Positions 54,484 through 63,451 of a stretch of 64,000 nt of DNA are shown piece by piece. Within the stretch, counting starts at the first letter, position 1, and the number at the start of each line of letters is the position of its first letter. A model generated the notes under the pieces. The model was given only the letters and a program-made list of their open reading frames with translations, searched no databases and had not been told where the DNA came from. The translations under genes and the position numbers were made by a program. Origin of the DNA: an uncultured Eubacteriales bacterium (GTDB taxonomy: Bacteria > Bacillota > Clostridia > Lachnospirales > Lachnospiraceae). The stretch covers positions 1 through 64,000 of the forward strand of contig OMZA01000008.1 of NCBI GenBank assembly GCA_900315425.1, written 5' to 3'.

Positions 54484-56448
54484 GTGAAAGAAATAATTTC
54501 ATACCTTAGATTTAAGGAGCAGAAGAATAGACTATCGCTGGTAGTCTATGATTTGATTGTGTTTATAATAGCGGATTTACTTTTGTTCGTTGTATATACA
54601 GGCGCCGGCAATATGACGCCGCTTATTATTGTATATGAAAGTATATTAGCTTTAGCATGTATATTTTCAGTTAGAGATGTTATGGATATCTACCGTCAGG
54701 TGTGGAGATATGGCGGAATCCAATGTTATATTAGATTATTGATATCAGATACAATATCATTCTTTATATATTTCACCATTGATAGAATAAGCCAAGTAAC
54801 AACAATAGCATTTGCAAAATTATTAGCATTCACATGTGTCAATACTTTAGGTGCATTGGCCATTCGAATGTTTTATCGTTATGCCTATAAATGTGGAAGC
54901 AGAGATACAAAACTTGGAGCGTTTCTTAGATGGTGTCTCAAAGTGTTTGCTCTAGGACGTGTAACTACAGAGGCAGATCCGGATTCTCAGAAGATTAAGA
55001 TAGCAATTCTTGGTGCAGGATCTGTAGGAGTTAGTCTTGCAGAGAATCTTATAAATAATCCCAAAACTACATACATACCAAGATGTTTTATAGACATTGA
55101 TGATTTAAAAATTGGAAGAACTATTCATGATATAAGTGTTGTTAAGGAAGACGAAAAAACTCTTGAAGAACTTAAGAAACACCACATTCAGGAGGTTGTA
55201 TTCGCTGTACCAAATATGGGAAGTGAAAGAAAAGTCGAGTTATACGACATGTATCGTAAGGCAGGATTCAAGATAAAGGTATTTGATTATCCGGCGATGA
55301 ATGTACTTGGTAAGAAGAGACAGCTTCGTGAGTTCGACATTGAAGATTTATTATTCAGACAGGAAAAAGAAGTGTTAGATGATAACACAGTAAATTACTA
55401 TAAAGACAAGGTAATACTTATAACAGGCGGTGGTGGAAGTATTGGTAGTGAGTTGTGCAGACAAGTTGCCAAAATGAAACCAAAGCAGTTAATTGTCTTA
55501 GATATTTACGAAAACTGTGCTTATAATATTCAGCAGGAAATAAAATTCACATATTATAAGGAAATTGACATAAAAGTTGAAATCGTTAGCATTACTAACA
55601 AAAAAGGTATGGCACGTGTGTTTAAGGAATACCGTCCAAATATCGTAATAAATGCTGCAGCTCACAAGCATGTTCCGCTTATGGAAAAGAACTGTATAGA
55701 AGCAGTAGAAAACAATGTATTTGGAACATTAAATGTTATTCAGCTTTGCGAAGAATACAGAGCTGAAAGATTCATGATGGTTAGTACTGATAAAGCAGTT
55801 AATCCGACAAATGTCATGGGTGCCACTAAGAGAATGTGTGAATTTATAATGTTGGCATACAGTAGCAGGGGCAAGGTAAAATGTTCAGCTACAAGATTCG
55901 GAAATGTCCTTGGTTCAGCAGGTTCAGTAATACCAATCTTTAGAAGACAGATAGCTGCCGGTGGACCAGTTACTTTAACAGATAAAAGAATCATTAGATA
56001 TTTCATGACAATACCAGAGGCAAGTCAGTTAGTACTTACAAGTGGAGCTATGGCAAAGAATGGTGAGTTGTTTGTACTTGATATGGGAAAACCAGTAAAG
56101 ATATATGATCTTGCAGTTAACATGATAGAACTTAGTGGAGCACAAGGGATAGATATAATAGAGACAGGTCTTAGACCAGGTGAGAAGCTTTATGAAGAAT
56201 TGCTTGTAAAAAAAGAAGAGCTTGATAAGACAGATAATAATCTTATATATATTGAAAAAGCAGAAGCACTTAGTATGGAAGAACTTGAAGGAAAGCTTAC
56301 AATCTTAAGAGAAGCTTGCGAAGATGGAAACGACGAAGGCGTTAGAAATGCATTGAAGGTAGTAGTTCCATCCTTTAAGAGTCCAGAAGAGGTAAACAAA
56401 AAAGCGGAAGAAAATATAAAAGCTGAAACAACGGGGCAAGCAGTGTAA
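54484..56448 (+). CDS. pglF: Membrane-bound nucleotide-sugar 4,6-dehydratase (PglF/CapD type)
   Basis: A 654-residue enzyme with four N-terminal membrane helices, a first Rossmann domain (ILGAGSVGVSLAE, about 178) and a catalytic short-chain dehydrogenase domain (ITGGGGSIGSE, about 316; NAAAHKHVPLME; STDKAVNPTNVMGATKR with the SMK-type catalytic set). It converts UDP-GlcNAc to the 4-keto-6-deoxy sugar. Start is GTG at 54484. It heads a cluster with an aminotransferase, sugar-phosphate transferase and N-acetyltransferase, the PglF-E-C-D set for UDP-diacetylbacillosamine. CapD- or WbpM-like roles are close alternatives. Confidence 0.9.
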   Translation: MKEIISYLRFKEQKNRLSLVVYDLIVFIIADLLLFVVYTGAGNMTPLIIVYESILALACIFSVRDVMDIYRQVWRYGGIQCYIRLLISDTISFFIYFTIDRISQVTTIAFAKLLAFTCVNTLGALAIRMFYRYAYKCGSRDTKLGAFLRWCLKVFALGRVTTEADPDSQKIKIAILGAGSVGVSLAENLINNPKTTYIPRCFIDIDDLKIGRTIHDISVVKEDEKTLEELKKHHIQEVVFAVPNMGSERKVELYDMYRKAGFKIKVFDYPAMNVLGKKRQLREFDIEDLLFRQEKEVLDDNTVNYYKDKVILITGGGGSIGSELCRQVAKMKPKQLIVLDIYENCAYNIQQEIKFTYYKEIDIKVEIVSITNKKGMARVFKEYRPNIVINAAAHKHVPLMEKNCIEAVENNVFGTLNVIQLCEEYRAERFMMVSTDKAVNPTNVMGATKRMCEFIMLAYSSRGKVKCSATRFGNVLGSAGSVIPIFRRQIAAGGPVTLTDKRIIRYFMTIPEASQLVLTSGAMAKNGELFVLDMGKPVKIYDLAVNMIELSGAQGIDIIETGLRPGEKLYEELLVKKEELDKTDNNLIYIEKAEALSMEELEGKLTILREACEDGNDEGVRNALKVVVPSFKSPEEVNKKAEENIKAETTGQAV

Positions 56449-56480
56449 GAGAGGTTTCTCACAAAGGAAGGATTAGGGAA

Positions 56481-57758
56481 ATGTTTAAAGGTACAGATAT
56501 TAAACCGTTTGAAACAAAAGTGTGGTTAGCATCTCCAACTATGCATGGGGATGAGTTAAAGTATATGACAGAAGCATATGAAACAAACTGGATGTCTACA
56601 GTTGGCAAGAATATTAACGAAGTTGAAAAGTTAGCGTCAGAGTATATTGGGGTAAAATATGCTGTGGCGCTTTCTGCAGGTACAGCCTCATTGCATTTAG
56701 GAATGAAATTAGCAGGTATAGAAGCATACGGAATGCCAAAGGTTGGCCATGGAGCATTAGAGGGACACAAAGTATTCTGTACGGATATGACATTTGATGC
56801 AACCGTTAATCCAGTGGTATATGAAGGTGGAGAACCGGTATTTATTGATACGGAGAAAGATTCTTGGAATATGGATCCGGTTGCTTTAGAGAAGGCATTT
56901 GAGATATACCCAGAAGTAAAAGTTGTTGTGATTGCTCACTTATATGGAACTCCAGGAAAAATGGATGAGCTAACAAGGATAATTAACGAGCACGGAGCTA
57001 TACTGGTAGAAGATGCAGCAGAATCCATGGGAGCAACATATAAAGGTGTTCAGACCGGAACATTTGGAAAATATAATACTATTTCATTTAACGGTAACAA
57101 AATTATAACCGGATCAGCTGGAGGATGCTTCCTGACAAATGATAAAAAAGCTGCAGATAAGGTTAGAAAATGGTCAACACAGGCAAGAGAAAATGCTGCC
57201 TGGTATCAGCACGAGGAACTTGGATATAATTACAGAATGAGCAATGTTATAGCAGGTGTAGTAAGAGGACAGTTTCCTTATCTTGATGAACATATAGCTC
57301 AAAAGAAAGAGATATATAACAGATACAAAGAGGGATTAAAGGATATACCAGTATCTATGAATCCTATACTAGATGATTGTGAACCAAACTATTGGCTTAG
57401 TTGTCTTCTTATAAATGAGGATGCAATGTGTAAACAGGTACGTGGAGAACAAGAGGTATGTTATACAAAAGAAATTGGAAAGACATGCCCAACAGAGATT
57501 CTTGAGGCAATTGCAAGTATTAATGCAGAAGGACGTCCTATATGGAAACCGATGCATATGCAACCAATATATAGATTAAATCCATTTATTGTCAGAGATG
57601 GAAATGGAAGAGCAAGAAGCAATGCATACATAGAGGGCGGAGTTGTAGATGTTGGAATGGATATCTTCCAACGAGGACTTTGCCTTCCGAGTGATAACAA
57701 GATGACAAAAGAACAACAGGATAAGATTATAGAAGTAATAAAGGCTTGTTTTGAATAG
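56481..57758 (+). CDS. DegT/DnrJ/EryC1/StrS nucleotide-sugar aminotransferase (PglE-like)
   Basis: 425 residues, PLP-dependent. Motifs are MSTVGKNINEVEKL at the start, ALSAGTASLHLGMKLAG, VEDAAESMGATYKG, and the PLP lysine in FNGNKIITGSAGG. It would aminate the 4-keto sugar made by the upstream dehydratase. Slightly longer than many family members because of a stretch near residues 70-90 (AYGMPKVGHGALEGH). AAGGAAGGA precedes the ATG. Confidence 0.92.
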   Translation: MFKGTDIKPFETKVWLASPTMHGDELKYMTEAYETNWMSTVGKNINEVEKLASEYIGVKYAVALSAGTASLHLGMKLAGIEAYGMPKVGHGALEGHKVFCTDMTFDATVNPVVYEGGEPVFIDTEKDSWNMDPVALEKAFEIYPEVKVVVIAHLYGTPGKMDELTRIINEHGAILVEDAAESMGATYKGVQTGTFGKYNTISFNGNKIITGSAGGCFLTNDKKAADKVRKWSTQARENAAWYQHEELGYNYRMSNVIAGVVRGQFPYLDEHIAQKKEIYNRYKEGLKDIPVSMNPILDDCEPNYWLSCLLINEDAMCKQVRGEQEVCYTKEIGKTCPTEILEAIASINAEGRPIWKPMHMQPIYRLNPFIVRDGNGRARSNAYIEGGVVDVGMDIFQRGLCLPSDNKMTKEQQDKIIEVIKACFE

Positions 57759-57775
57759 GCTGTAAGAGGAAGATT

Positions 57776-58414
57776 ATGTACGCCAAATACGTAAAAAGAA
57801 CATTGGATATAGTATTAAGTCTGTTAGCAATTATATGTTTGTCGTGGTTATTGATAATACTTGCTATTCTTGGAATTATATTTATGAGAGGAAATCCTTT
57901 TTTTACACAGGAACGTCCTGGTAAAAAAGAAAAGATTTTTAAGCTATATAAATTTAGAACCATGGATAATAGAAAAGATAAGAATGGCAACTTGTTACCT
58001 GATGAAGTAAGACTTAATAGTTACGGGAAATTTTTAAGAGCATCTTCATTGGATGAATTACCAGAACTCTTTAATATACTAAATGGAGATATGAGTATTA
58101 TAGGTCCAAGACCTTTATTGGTTAAATATCTTCCTAGATATAACGAAGAGCAGCATCATAGACATGATGTTCGTCCAGGGCTTACTGGATATGCTCAAGC
58201 CCATGGAAGAAATGCTGTATCATGGGAAGATAAGTTTGCGATGGACGTGTGGTATACAAAAAATATTTCTTTTTTGTGTGATGTTAATATTATATTAGAC
58301 ACAATAAAATCAGTGGTAAAACGAGAAGGAATAAGTTCAGAGACATCAGCTACTATGGAGGAATTCATGGGAACACCAGAAGGTGTAGTTGCTAAATGGA
58401 ATGGACCAAAGTAA
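57776..58414 (+). CDS. Bacterial sugar-1-phosphate transferase (PglC type)
   Basis: 212 residues: one N-terminal membrane hairpin (residues 10-38), then the phosphoglycosyl transferase core QERPGKKEKIFKLYKFRTM, SLDELPELFNIL, DMSIIGPRPLL and RPGLTGYAQ. It moves a sugar phosphate, here probably diacetylbacillosamine phosphate, onto undecaprenyl phosphate as the first membrane step. Short monotopic form, as in PglC, not the long WbaP type. Confidence 0.93.
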   Translation: MYAKYVKRTLDIVLSLLAIICLSWLLIILAILGIIFMRGNPFFTQERPGKKEKIFKLYKFRTMDNRKDKNGNLLPDEVRLNSYGKFLRASSLDELPELFNILNGDMSIIGPRPLLVKYLPRYNEEQHHRHDVRPGLTGYAQAHGRNAVSWEDKFAMDVWYTKNISFLCDVNIILDTIKSVVKREGISSETSATMEEFMGTPEGVVAKWNGPK

Positions 58415-58425
58415 AAGGAAAAGTA

Positions 58426-59058
58426 ATGAAAGATATATATATTATAGGAGCAGGCGGCTTTGGAAGAGAAGTGGCATGGCTGATTGAAAGAATAAATGAA
58501 AAAGAACCTACATGGAATCTGAAAGGTTTTATAGATGATAATGAGGAAAAGTGGGGAACAACAGCATATGAATATCCAGTAATAGGAGGATGTGATTACC
58601 TATTAAATCAAGGTACGGTATGTGCGGTATGTGCTATTGGTGCTTCAATTGTAAGAAAAAAAATAGTAAAAAAGTTTCAAGGTTCAGATGTTGAATTTGT
58701 AACACTTATTGATCCTTCTGTAATAAAAGCTAAAAATGTTCAAATTGGAATAGGAAGTATAGTTTGTCCAGGAAGTATATTATCTGTTGATATTACAATT
58801 GGCAATCATGTAATTATAAATTGGGATTGCACTGTTGGACATGATGATATATTAGAAGATTACGTTACTTTATATCCGAGTGTAAATGTATCAGGAATGA
58901 CAAAAGTGGGAGAATGTACGGAACTAGGTACAGGAACTCAGATAATTCAAGGAAAAACAATTGGTGCAAATACAATTGTTGGAGCAGGAACAGTAGTTGT
59001 TAAAGATATCCAGGAACCAGGCACATATGTTGGAAGTCCAGCAAGGAAGATAAAGTGA
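58426..59058 (+). CDS. Sugar O/N-acetyltransferase, NeuD/PglD family
   Basis: 210 residues. N-terminal DIYIIGAGGFGREVAWLIE is the Rossmann-like PglD domain, followed by left-handed beta helix repeats (VQIGIGSIVCPGSI, ITIGNHVIINWDCTVGHD) with the catalytic histidine region NWDCTVGHDD. It would acetylate the 4-amino sugar with acetyl-CoA. ATG 58426 follows AAAGGAA; a longer in-frame start overlaps the upstream gene. Confidence 0.9.
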   Translation: MKDIYIIGAGGFGREVAWLIERINEKEPTWNLKGFIDDNEEKWGTTAYEYPVIGGCDYLLNQGTVCAVCAIGASIVRKKIVKKFQGSDVEFVTLIDPSVIKAKNVQIGIGSIVCPGSILSVDITIGNHVIINWDCTVGHDDILEDYVTLYPSVNVSGMTKVGECTELGTGTQIIQGKTIGANTIVGAGTVVVKDIQEPGTYVGSPARKIK

Positions 59059-59076
59059 TAATTATAGAGGATAAAA

Positions 59077-60162
59077 ATGAGAATTTTAATACTTGCAAAT
59101 AATGATATAGGATTATACAAGTTCAGAAAAGAATTAATTGAAGAGTTGGTAAAGAATAATGAAGTGTATATGTGTCTTCCGAACGGAGAATATATAAAGG
59201 AATTAGAAAAGATAGGTGGAAGATTCATAGAATGCAAATTATTAGATAGGCATGGAACGAATCCAATTCAAGATTTAAAACTAATGTCATGGTATAAAAA
59301 AATAATAAAAAAATTAAATCCACAGATTGTGTTTACATATACAATAAAACCTAATATATATGGTGGTATTGCATGCTCAAAAAATAAAATTCCGTATGTA
59401 GTAAATATTACAGGATTAGGATCAGCTGTAGAAAATCCAGGGATTTTACAGAAAATAACTGTTGGTTTGTATAAAGTTGCATTAAAAAATGCAAAAAAAG
59501 TTTTTTTTCAAAATGAAGAGAATGAAAAATTTATGCTTAATAAAGGGATAGTAAAAAGTGATTATGATTTGTTACCCGGTTCAGGTGTAAATATTGACAA
59601 ATATGTTGTAACAGAATATCCAAATGGAGAAACAGTGGACTTCGTATTTGTATCTAGAATCATGAAAGAAAAAGGAATTGACCAATATTTAGATGCAGCT
59701 ATAGAAATAAGAAAACGTCATCCAGAAACAAGATTTCATATTTGTGGTTTTTGTGAAGAAATGTATGAAGAAAAGTTAAAAACACTAAATGATAATGGAA
59801 CAATTATTTATCATGGATTAGTAAAGAATATGTCGGAAATATATGAAAAAATGAGTTGTACAATTCATCCAACATATTATCCAGAAGGTTTAAGTAATGT
59901 TTTGCTTGAATCAGCTGCTAGTGGCAGACCAATAATTACAACAAATAGAAGTGGATGTCGTGAAGTTGTAGATAATGGTATTAATGGTTATGTAGTTGAA
60001 GAAAAGAATAGTAAGGATCTAATCGAAAAAATCGAAATGTTCCTAATGAAGAGTGTTGAAGAACGTAAGGCTATGGGACTTGCAGGAAGAAATAAAGTTG
60101 AAAAGGATTTCAATAGACAAATTGTTATCAAGAAGTATTTAGGGGAGTTGAAGAAGGTATGA
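59077..60162 (+). CDS. Glycosyltransferase, family 4 (PglA/WbnK-like)
   Basis: 361 residues with the GT-B fold. N-terminal ILANNDIGLYKFRKELI and FTYTIKPNIYGGIA resemble PglA-like enzymes that add GalNAc or another hexosamine to lipid-linked bacillosamine. The C-terminal EX7E motif is in YPEGLSNVLLESAASG. AT content is higher than in the upstream genes. Its acceptor is inferred from gene order only. GAGG precedes the ATG. Confidence 0.88.
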   Translation: MRILILANNDIGLYKFRKELIEELVKNNEVYMCLPNGEYIKELEKIGGRFIECKLLDRHGTNPIQDLKLMSWYKKIIKKLNPQIVFTYTIKPNIYGGIACSKNKIPYVVNITGLGSAVENPGILQKITVGLYKVALKNAKKVFFQNEENEKFMLNKGIVKSDYDLLPGSGVNIDKYVVTEYPNGETVDFVFVSRIMKEKGIDQYLDAAIEIRKRHPETRFHICGFCEEMYEEKLKTLNDNGTIIYHGLVKNMSEIYEKMSCTIHPTYYPEGLSNVLLESAASGRPIITTNRSGCREVVDNGINGYVVEEKNSKDLIEKIEMFLMKSVEERKAMGLAGRNKVEKDFNRQIVIKKYLGELKKV

Positions 60163-60716
60163 GAAGACGGTTTAATAATATAGTGAGCGTTGCCTATTCA
60201 GCTTTAAGAATGGGTTTATATAAAATTTTAAATGGATCCAATTTTAAATCTGGAATAATTGAAAGAATTTCTCCTAATGTGGTTCTTGAGTTTAACAAGG
60301 GAAGCAGGGTGAGTCTTGGTAAAAAAATAAGAATACATAGCGGAAGTAAGCTCAAAGTACGACCAGGTGCGAGATTGATAATTGGAGATAATGTAAAAAT
60401 TAATTATTTTTGTATAATTGCTTGTCAGGATAGTATCAAAATTGGAGATGGCACCGAATTTGGTCCATCTGTGTATCTTTATGATCATGATCATGATTAT
60501 AAAGCAGGTCTTAGTTCAAATAGCGACGAGGAGTCATTTAAAAAAGCACCAATTATAATTGGAAAAAATTGTTGGATAGGAGCAAATACAATTATATTAC
60601 GAGGAACGAAGATAGGAGATAATAGTGTAGTTGGTGCTGGATGTGTGTTGAAAGGAAACTATCCAGATGGTTCTGTAATTGTACAGAAAAGAATAACAGA
60701 TTTAAAATGTAATTGA
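60159..60716 (+). CDS. Hexapeptide-repeat acyltransferase
   Basis: 185 residues with left-handed beta-helix repeats (LRPGARLIIGDNVKINYFCIIACQ pattern, KIGDGTEFGPSV, IIIGKNCWIGANTIILRG, KIGDNSVVGAGCVL), like serine or maltose O-acetyltransferases. The histidine region is LYDHDHDY. It may O-acetylate the glycan. It overlaps the preceding gene by four bases. Confidence 0.85.
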   Translation: MRRRFNNIVSVAYSALRMGLYKILNGSNFKSGIIERISPNVVLEFNKGSRVSLGKKIRIHSGSKLKVRPGARLIIGDNVKINYFCIIACQDSIKIGDGTEFGPSVYLYDHDHDYKAGLSSNSDEESFKKAPIIIGKNCWIGANTIILRGTKIGDNSVVGAGCVLKGNYPDGSVIVQKRITDLKCN

Positions 60717-60723
60717 CTAGGAT

Positions 60724-60837
60724 ATGATTGTTCAAATACTATTTAGAATACTTAAGCATCCTTTGCCTAGGACAGTGGTATGTAGACGTATAGTATTTAT
60801 GATAAATAGGCATGGATGTAGTAAATATTTAAATTAA
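60724..60837 (+). pseudogene. 37-codon remnant or very small ORF
   Basis: ATG at 60724 opens 37 codons (MIVQILFRILKHPLPRTVV and on, ending HGCSKYLN) before TAA. The ribosome site is too close (AGG two bases away) and there is no family match I can name. It may be the start of a lost glycan gene. Confidence 0.3.
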
Positions 60838-60879
60838 ATTATTTTGAGTTGAAGATAGTTGTGTTGGAGGAATATGTAT

Positions 60880-62004
60880 ATGTATCCAAATATTAGAGTG
60901 TTGCATATGATTGGTACGTTAGAAATTGGCGGATCTCAAGCGTTTATTATGAATATATATAGAAAAATCGACAGAAATAAGATGCAGTTTGATTTTATTG
61001 TGGATTCTCCAAAATATGCGTATTATGTTCCGGAAATAAAAAGTATGGGTGGAAAGATATATTATTTCCCCAAATTTAATGGAAAAAATTATATAGAAAT
61101 AAAAAAATTCTGGAAAGATTTTCTAGATAAACATAAGGAATATAAGGTTTTTCATAGTCATGTTAGAAGTTATGCATCTATATACTTACCAATAGTAAAA
61201 TCCTATGGGATAAAAACAATTATTCATAGTCATAACAATTCAAATGGAAAAGGATTTAAGGCATTATGTAAGAATTTATTACAGTTACCACTTCGATTTC
61301 AAGCAGATTATTATATGGCATGTTCGAAGGAGGCTGGTAAATGGCTTTTTGGAAAAAAAGTATGTATGTCAAAAAAATTTTTTGTTATAAATAATGCCAT
61401 AGATGCAAATGAGTTTGTATTTAACTACGAGAAAAGAAAAAAAATAAGGGAAGAACTTGGCATAAATACAGAATTTGTTTTGGGTTTTTTAGCAAGGGTA
61501 ACAGAACAGAAAAATCCGCTATTTGTTATAGATGTCATGGTGGAAGTTTTAAAAGTTATTCCCGATGCAAAATTGTTATTTGTAGGTGATGGGGAACTTC
61601 TTTCTAAAGTAAAGAAAAAAGGTATTGAGAAGGGAATTCAGAAAAATATTATTTTCACTGGTGCAAGGACTGATGTAAGTGATTTATTGTCATCAATGGA
61701 TTGTTATATTTTGCCATCATTATGGGAAGGATTGGGAATTTCATTGATAGAAGCCCAGGCATCAGGATTAAAATGTATTTGTTCTGAGAATATACAGGAC
61801 GAGGCTATTATTTCTAAACTAGTTACAAGATATTCGCTCGAAAATGGTCCGAAAAAGTGGGCGGAATGTGTATGTAAACTTTCTGAGTCTAAAGAAAGAC
61901 CTAATATGGCTGAAAATATAGAAAAAGCAGGATTTGATATTAATGAAAATACAATAAAGCTACAGAAGTTTTATGAAAAAATGTATGAAGAAAGTAATAG
62001 ATAA
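60880..62004 (+). CDS. Glycosyltransferase, family 4 (EpsF-like)
   Basis: 374 residues, GT-B fold. N-terminal VLHMIGTLEIGGSQAFIMNIYRK is the GT4 opening, the middle has IIHSHNNSNGKG, and the C-terminal EX7E motif is in WEGLGISLIEAQASGL. Very AT-rich. ATG at 60880 is preferred, as GGAGGA (60866-60871) is eight bases away; an ATG at 60874 is too close. Confidence 0.92.
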   Translation: MYPNIRVLHMIGTLEIGGSQAFIMNIYRKIDRNKMQFDFIVDSPKYAYYVPEIKSMGGKIYYFPKFNGKNYIEIKKFWKDFLDKHKEYKVFHSHVRSYASIYLPIVKSYGIKTIIHSHNNSNGKGFKALCKNLLQLPLRFQADYYMACSKEAGKWLFGKKVCMSKKFFVINNAIDANEFVFNYEKRKKIREELGINTEFVLGFLARVTEQKNPLFVIDVMVEVLKVIPDAKLLFVGDGELLSKVKKKGIEKGIQKNIIFTGARTDVSDLLSSMDCYILPSLWEGLGISLIEAQASGLKCICSENIQDEAIISKLVTRYSLENGPKKWAECVCKLSESKERPNMAENIEKAGFDINENTIKLQKFYEKMYEESNR

Positions 62005-62059
62005 GAAATAATTTTAGTTAATAAAATTTTATAAAAAATTTTTGAAGAGAGAGTATAAA

Positions 62060-63451
62060 ATGGAAAAGAAATTATCTAAATATGTTTTAGTAGTATTGTA
62101 TTTATTATTTGTATTAACGGGAGTGCTATTTGTTATTAATGATTATAGAATATCTTTATTTATGCCGTTATCACCAATAATATATACAATATGTTTTTTG
62201 ATTGTATATCGAAAAAGAAGGAAAGCCTTTAATTCTGTTGTTGTGGTAATTATATATACTATGTTTTTTTTAAGAATGGTAATTGTTCCTGTTATTTACG
62301 TAGCCTCTGGGTATACTTCTGTAATCAGAACTGCATCGGGAGTTCAATATCTAAATGAAGCTGTAATGCTTGTTGGGTTTGAATTTATATGTGTAACATT
62401 GTTTATACTTTCTAGTAAGAAAATAATAGATATTACATCTTACTCAATTGTTACAGATATTGATGGCGACATAAAAATAAAAAAATATGTAAAAACAATT
62501 ATAGTTATATTAATATCAATAGGGATTATATGTATTTTATTAGATAAATCAGTATTAGTAATAGTCTCAACTGTTTTCAACCGATTTACTGATACTGAAC
62601 AGATGAATATAAAAAATAGACAAATGCTTATTGAAGTAAAAGAAAAATCGTCGATTGTATTTAATCTATTTATACAAGTAGTGTTTTATTTGCAAATATT
62701 AATACCCGCATATGTTATCTCATATGTAACAAGAAAAAGAAGAGAGCAAAAAAACAAAGGATTTATTTTAGGATTATTAGTTGCTTTTTCTTCAGTAATG
62801 ATTGTTACAAACGACAATATGAATTCAGTATGTATTATGTTAGCGTGTTTGTTAGTAATGTTTTCGGCATATGAAAAAAAAATGGCCAAAGTTTTGCCAA
62901 TAATTGCAACAATTGTTGTGGTATTCGTTTTTTTGTTTTTATTAAAAAAGGTTGGATATAATAATGGTAAAACAAGTTTTTCTGATATTTCAAAGGTTTT
63001 ATGTGCATATTTTGCAGCTTATCCTAACGTAAGCACAGGGTTTGCTGTTCAATATAATGATAAAATTGCATCTTTTTGTGGAGATATTGTTTCGGGAATT
63101 CCATATATGATGGTATTCTTTCCAGGTTTTCCAAAATCAGTTGCCCTATACAATATTGCGGTGCATGGATATTCAGGTATAGTAAATCAAATAATGCCAT
63201 TAATATCTTATGGTTATCAATACTTGGGGATATTTGCACCGTTATTTACCATAATAGTATACAATATGGCATTATGTTTGGAAGAAAAATATAGAAAAAC
63301 AGATAAAACATTTAACAGAATGTTATATGCGTTGATGTTTATAAATTTTGCGATTGGGCCATGTATTTTTGGATTCCCCAGTACCATAAAAAGAGTATGT
63401 TATTTTATACCTTTATTATTGCTAATAAAAATAAATAAAGATAGGAATTGA
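62060..63451 (+). CDS. Wzy-like polysaccharide polymerase
   Basis: 463-residue integral membrane protein with about eleven or twelve helices and a larger extracytoplasmic loop near residues 300-370. This fits O-antigen/capsule repeat-unit polymerases (Wzy), which vary widely in sequence. No flippase (Wzx) is in the window; it may lie downstream. ATG 62060 is chosen over a TTG at 62042. Strongly AT-rich. Confidence 0.75.
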   Translation: MEKKLSKYVLVVLYLLFVLTGVLFVINDYRISLFMPLSPIIYTICFLIVYRKRRKAFNSVVVVIIYTMFFLRMVIVPVIYVASGYTSVIRTASGVQYLNEAVMLVGFEFICVTLFILSSKKIIDITSYSIVTDIDGDIKIKKYVKTIIVILISIGIICILLDKSVLVIVSTVFNRFTDTEQMNIKNRQMLIEVKEKSSIVFNLFIQVVFYLQILIPAYVISYVTRKRREQKNKGFILGLLVAFSSVMIVTNDNMNSVCIMLACLLVMFSAYEKKMAKVLPIIATIVVVFVFLFLLKKVGYNNGKTSFSDISKVLCAYFAAYPNVSTGFAVQYNDKIASFCGDIVSGIPYMMVFFPGFPKSVALYNIAVHGYSGIVNQIMPLISYGYQYLGIFAPLFTIIVYNMALCLEEKYRKTDKTFNRMLYALMFINFAIGPCIFGFPSTIKRVCYFIPLLLLIKINKDRN

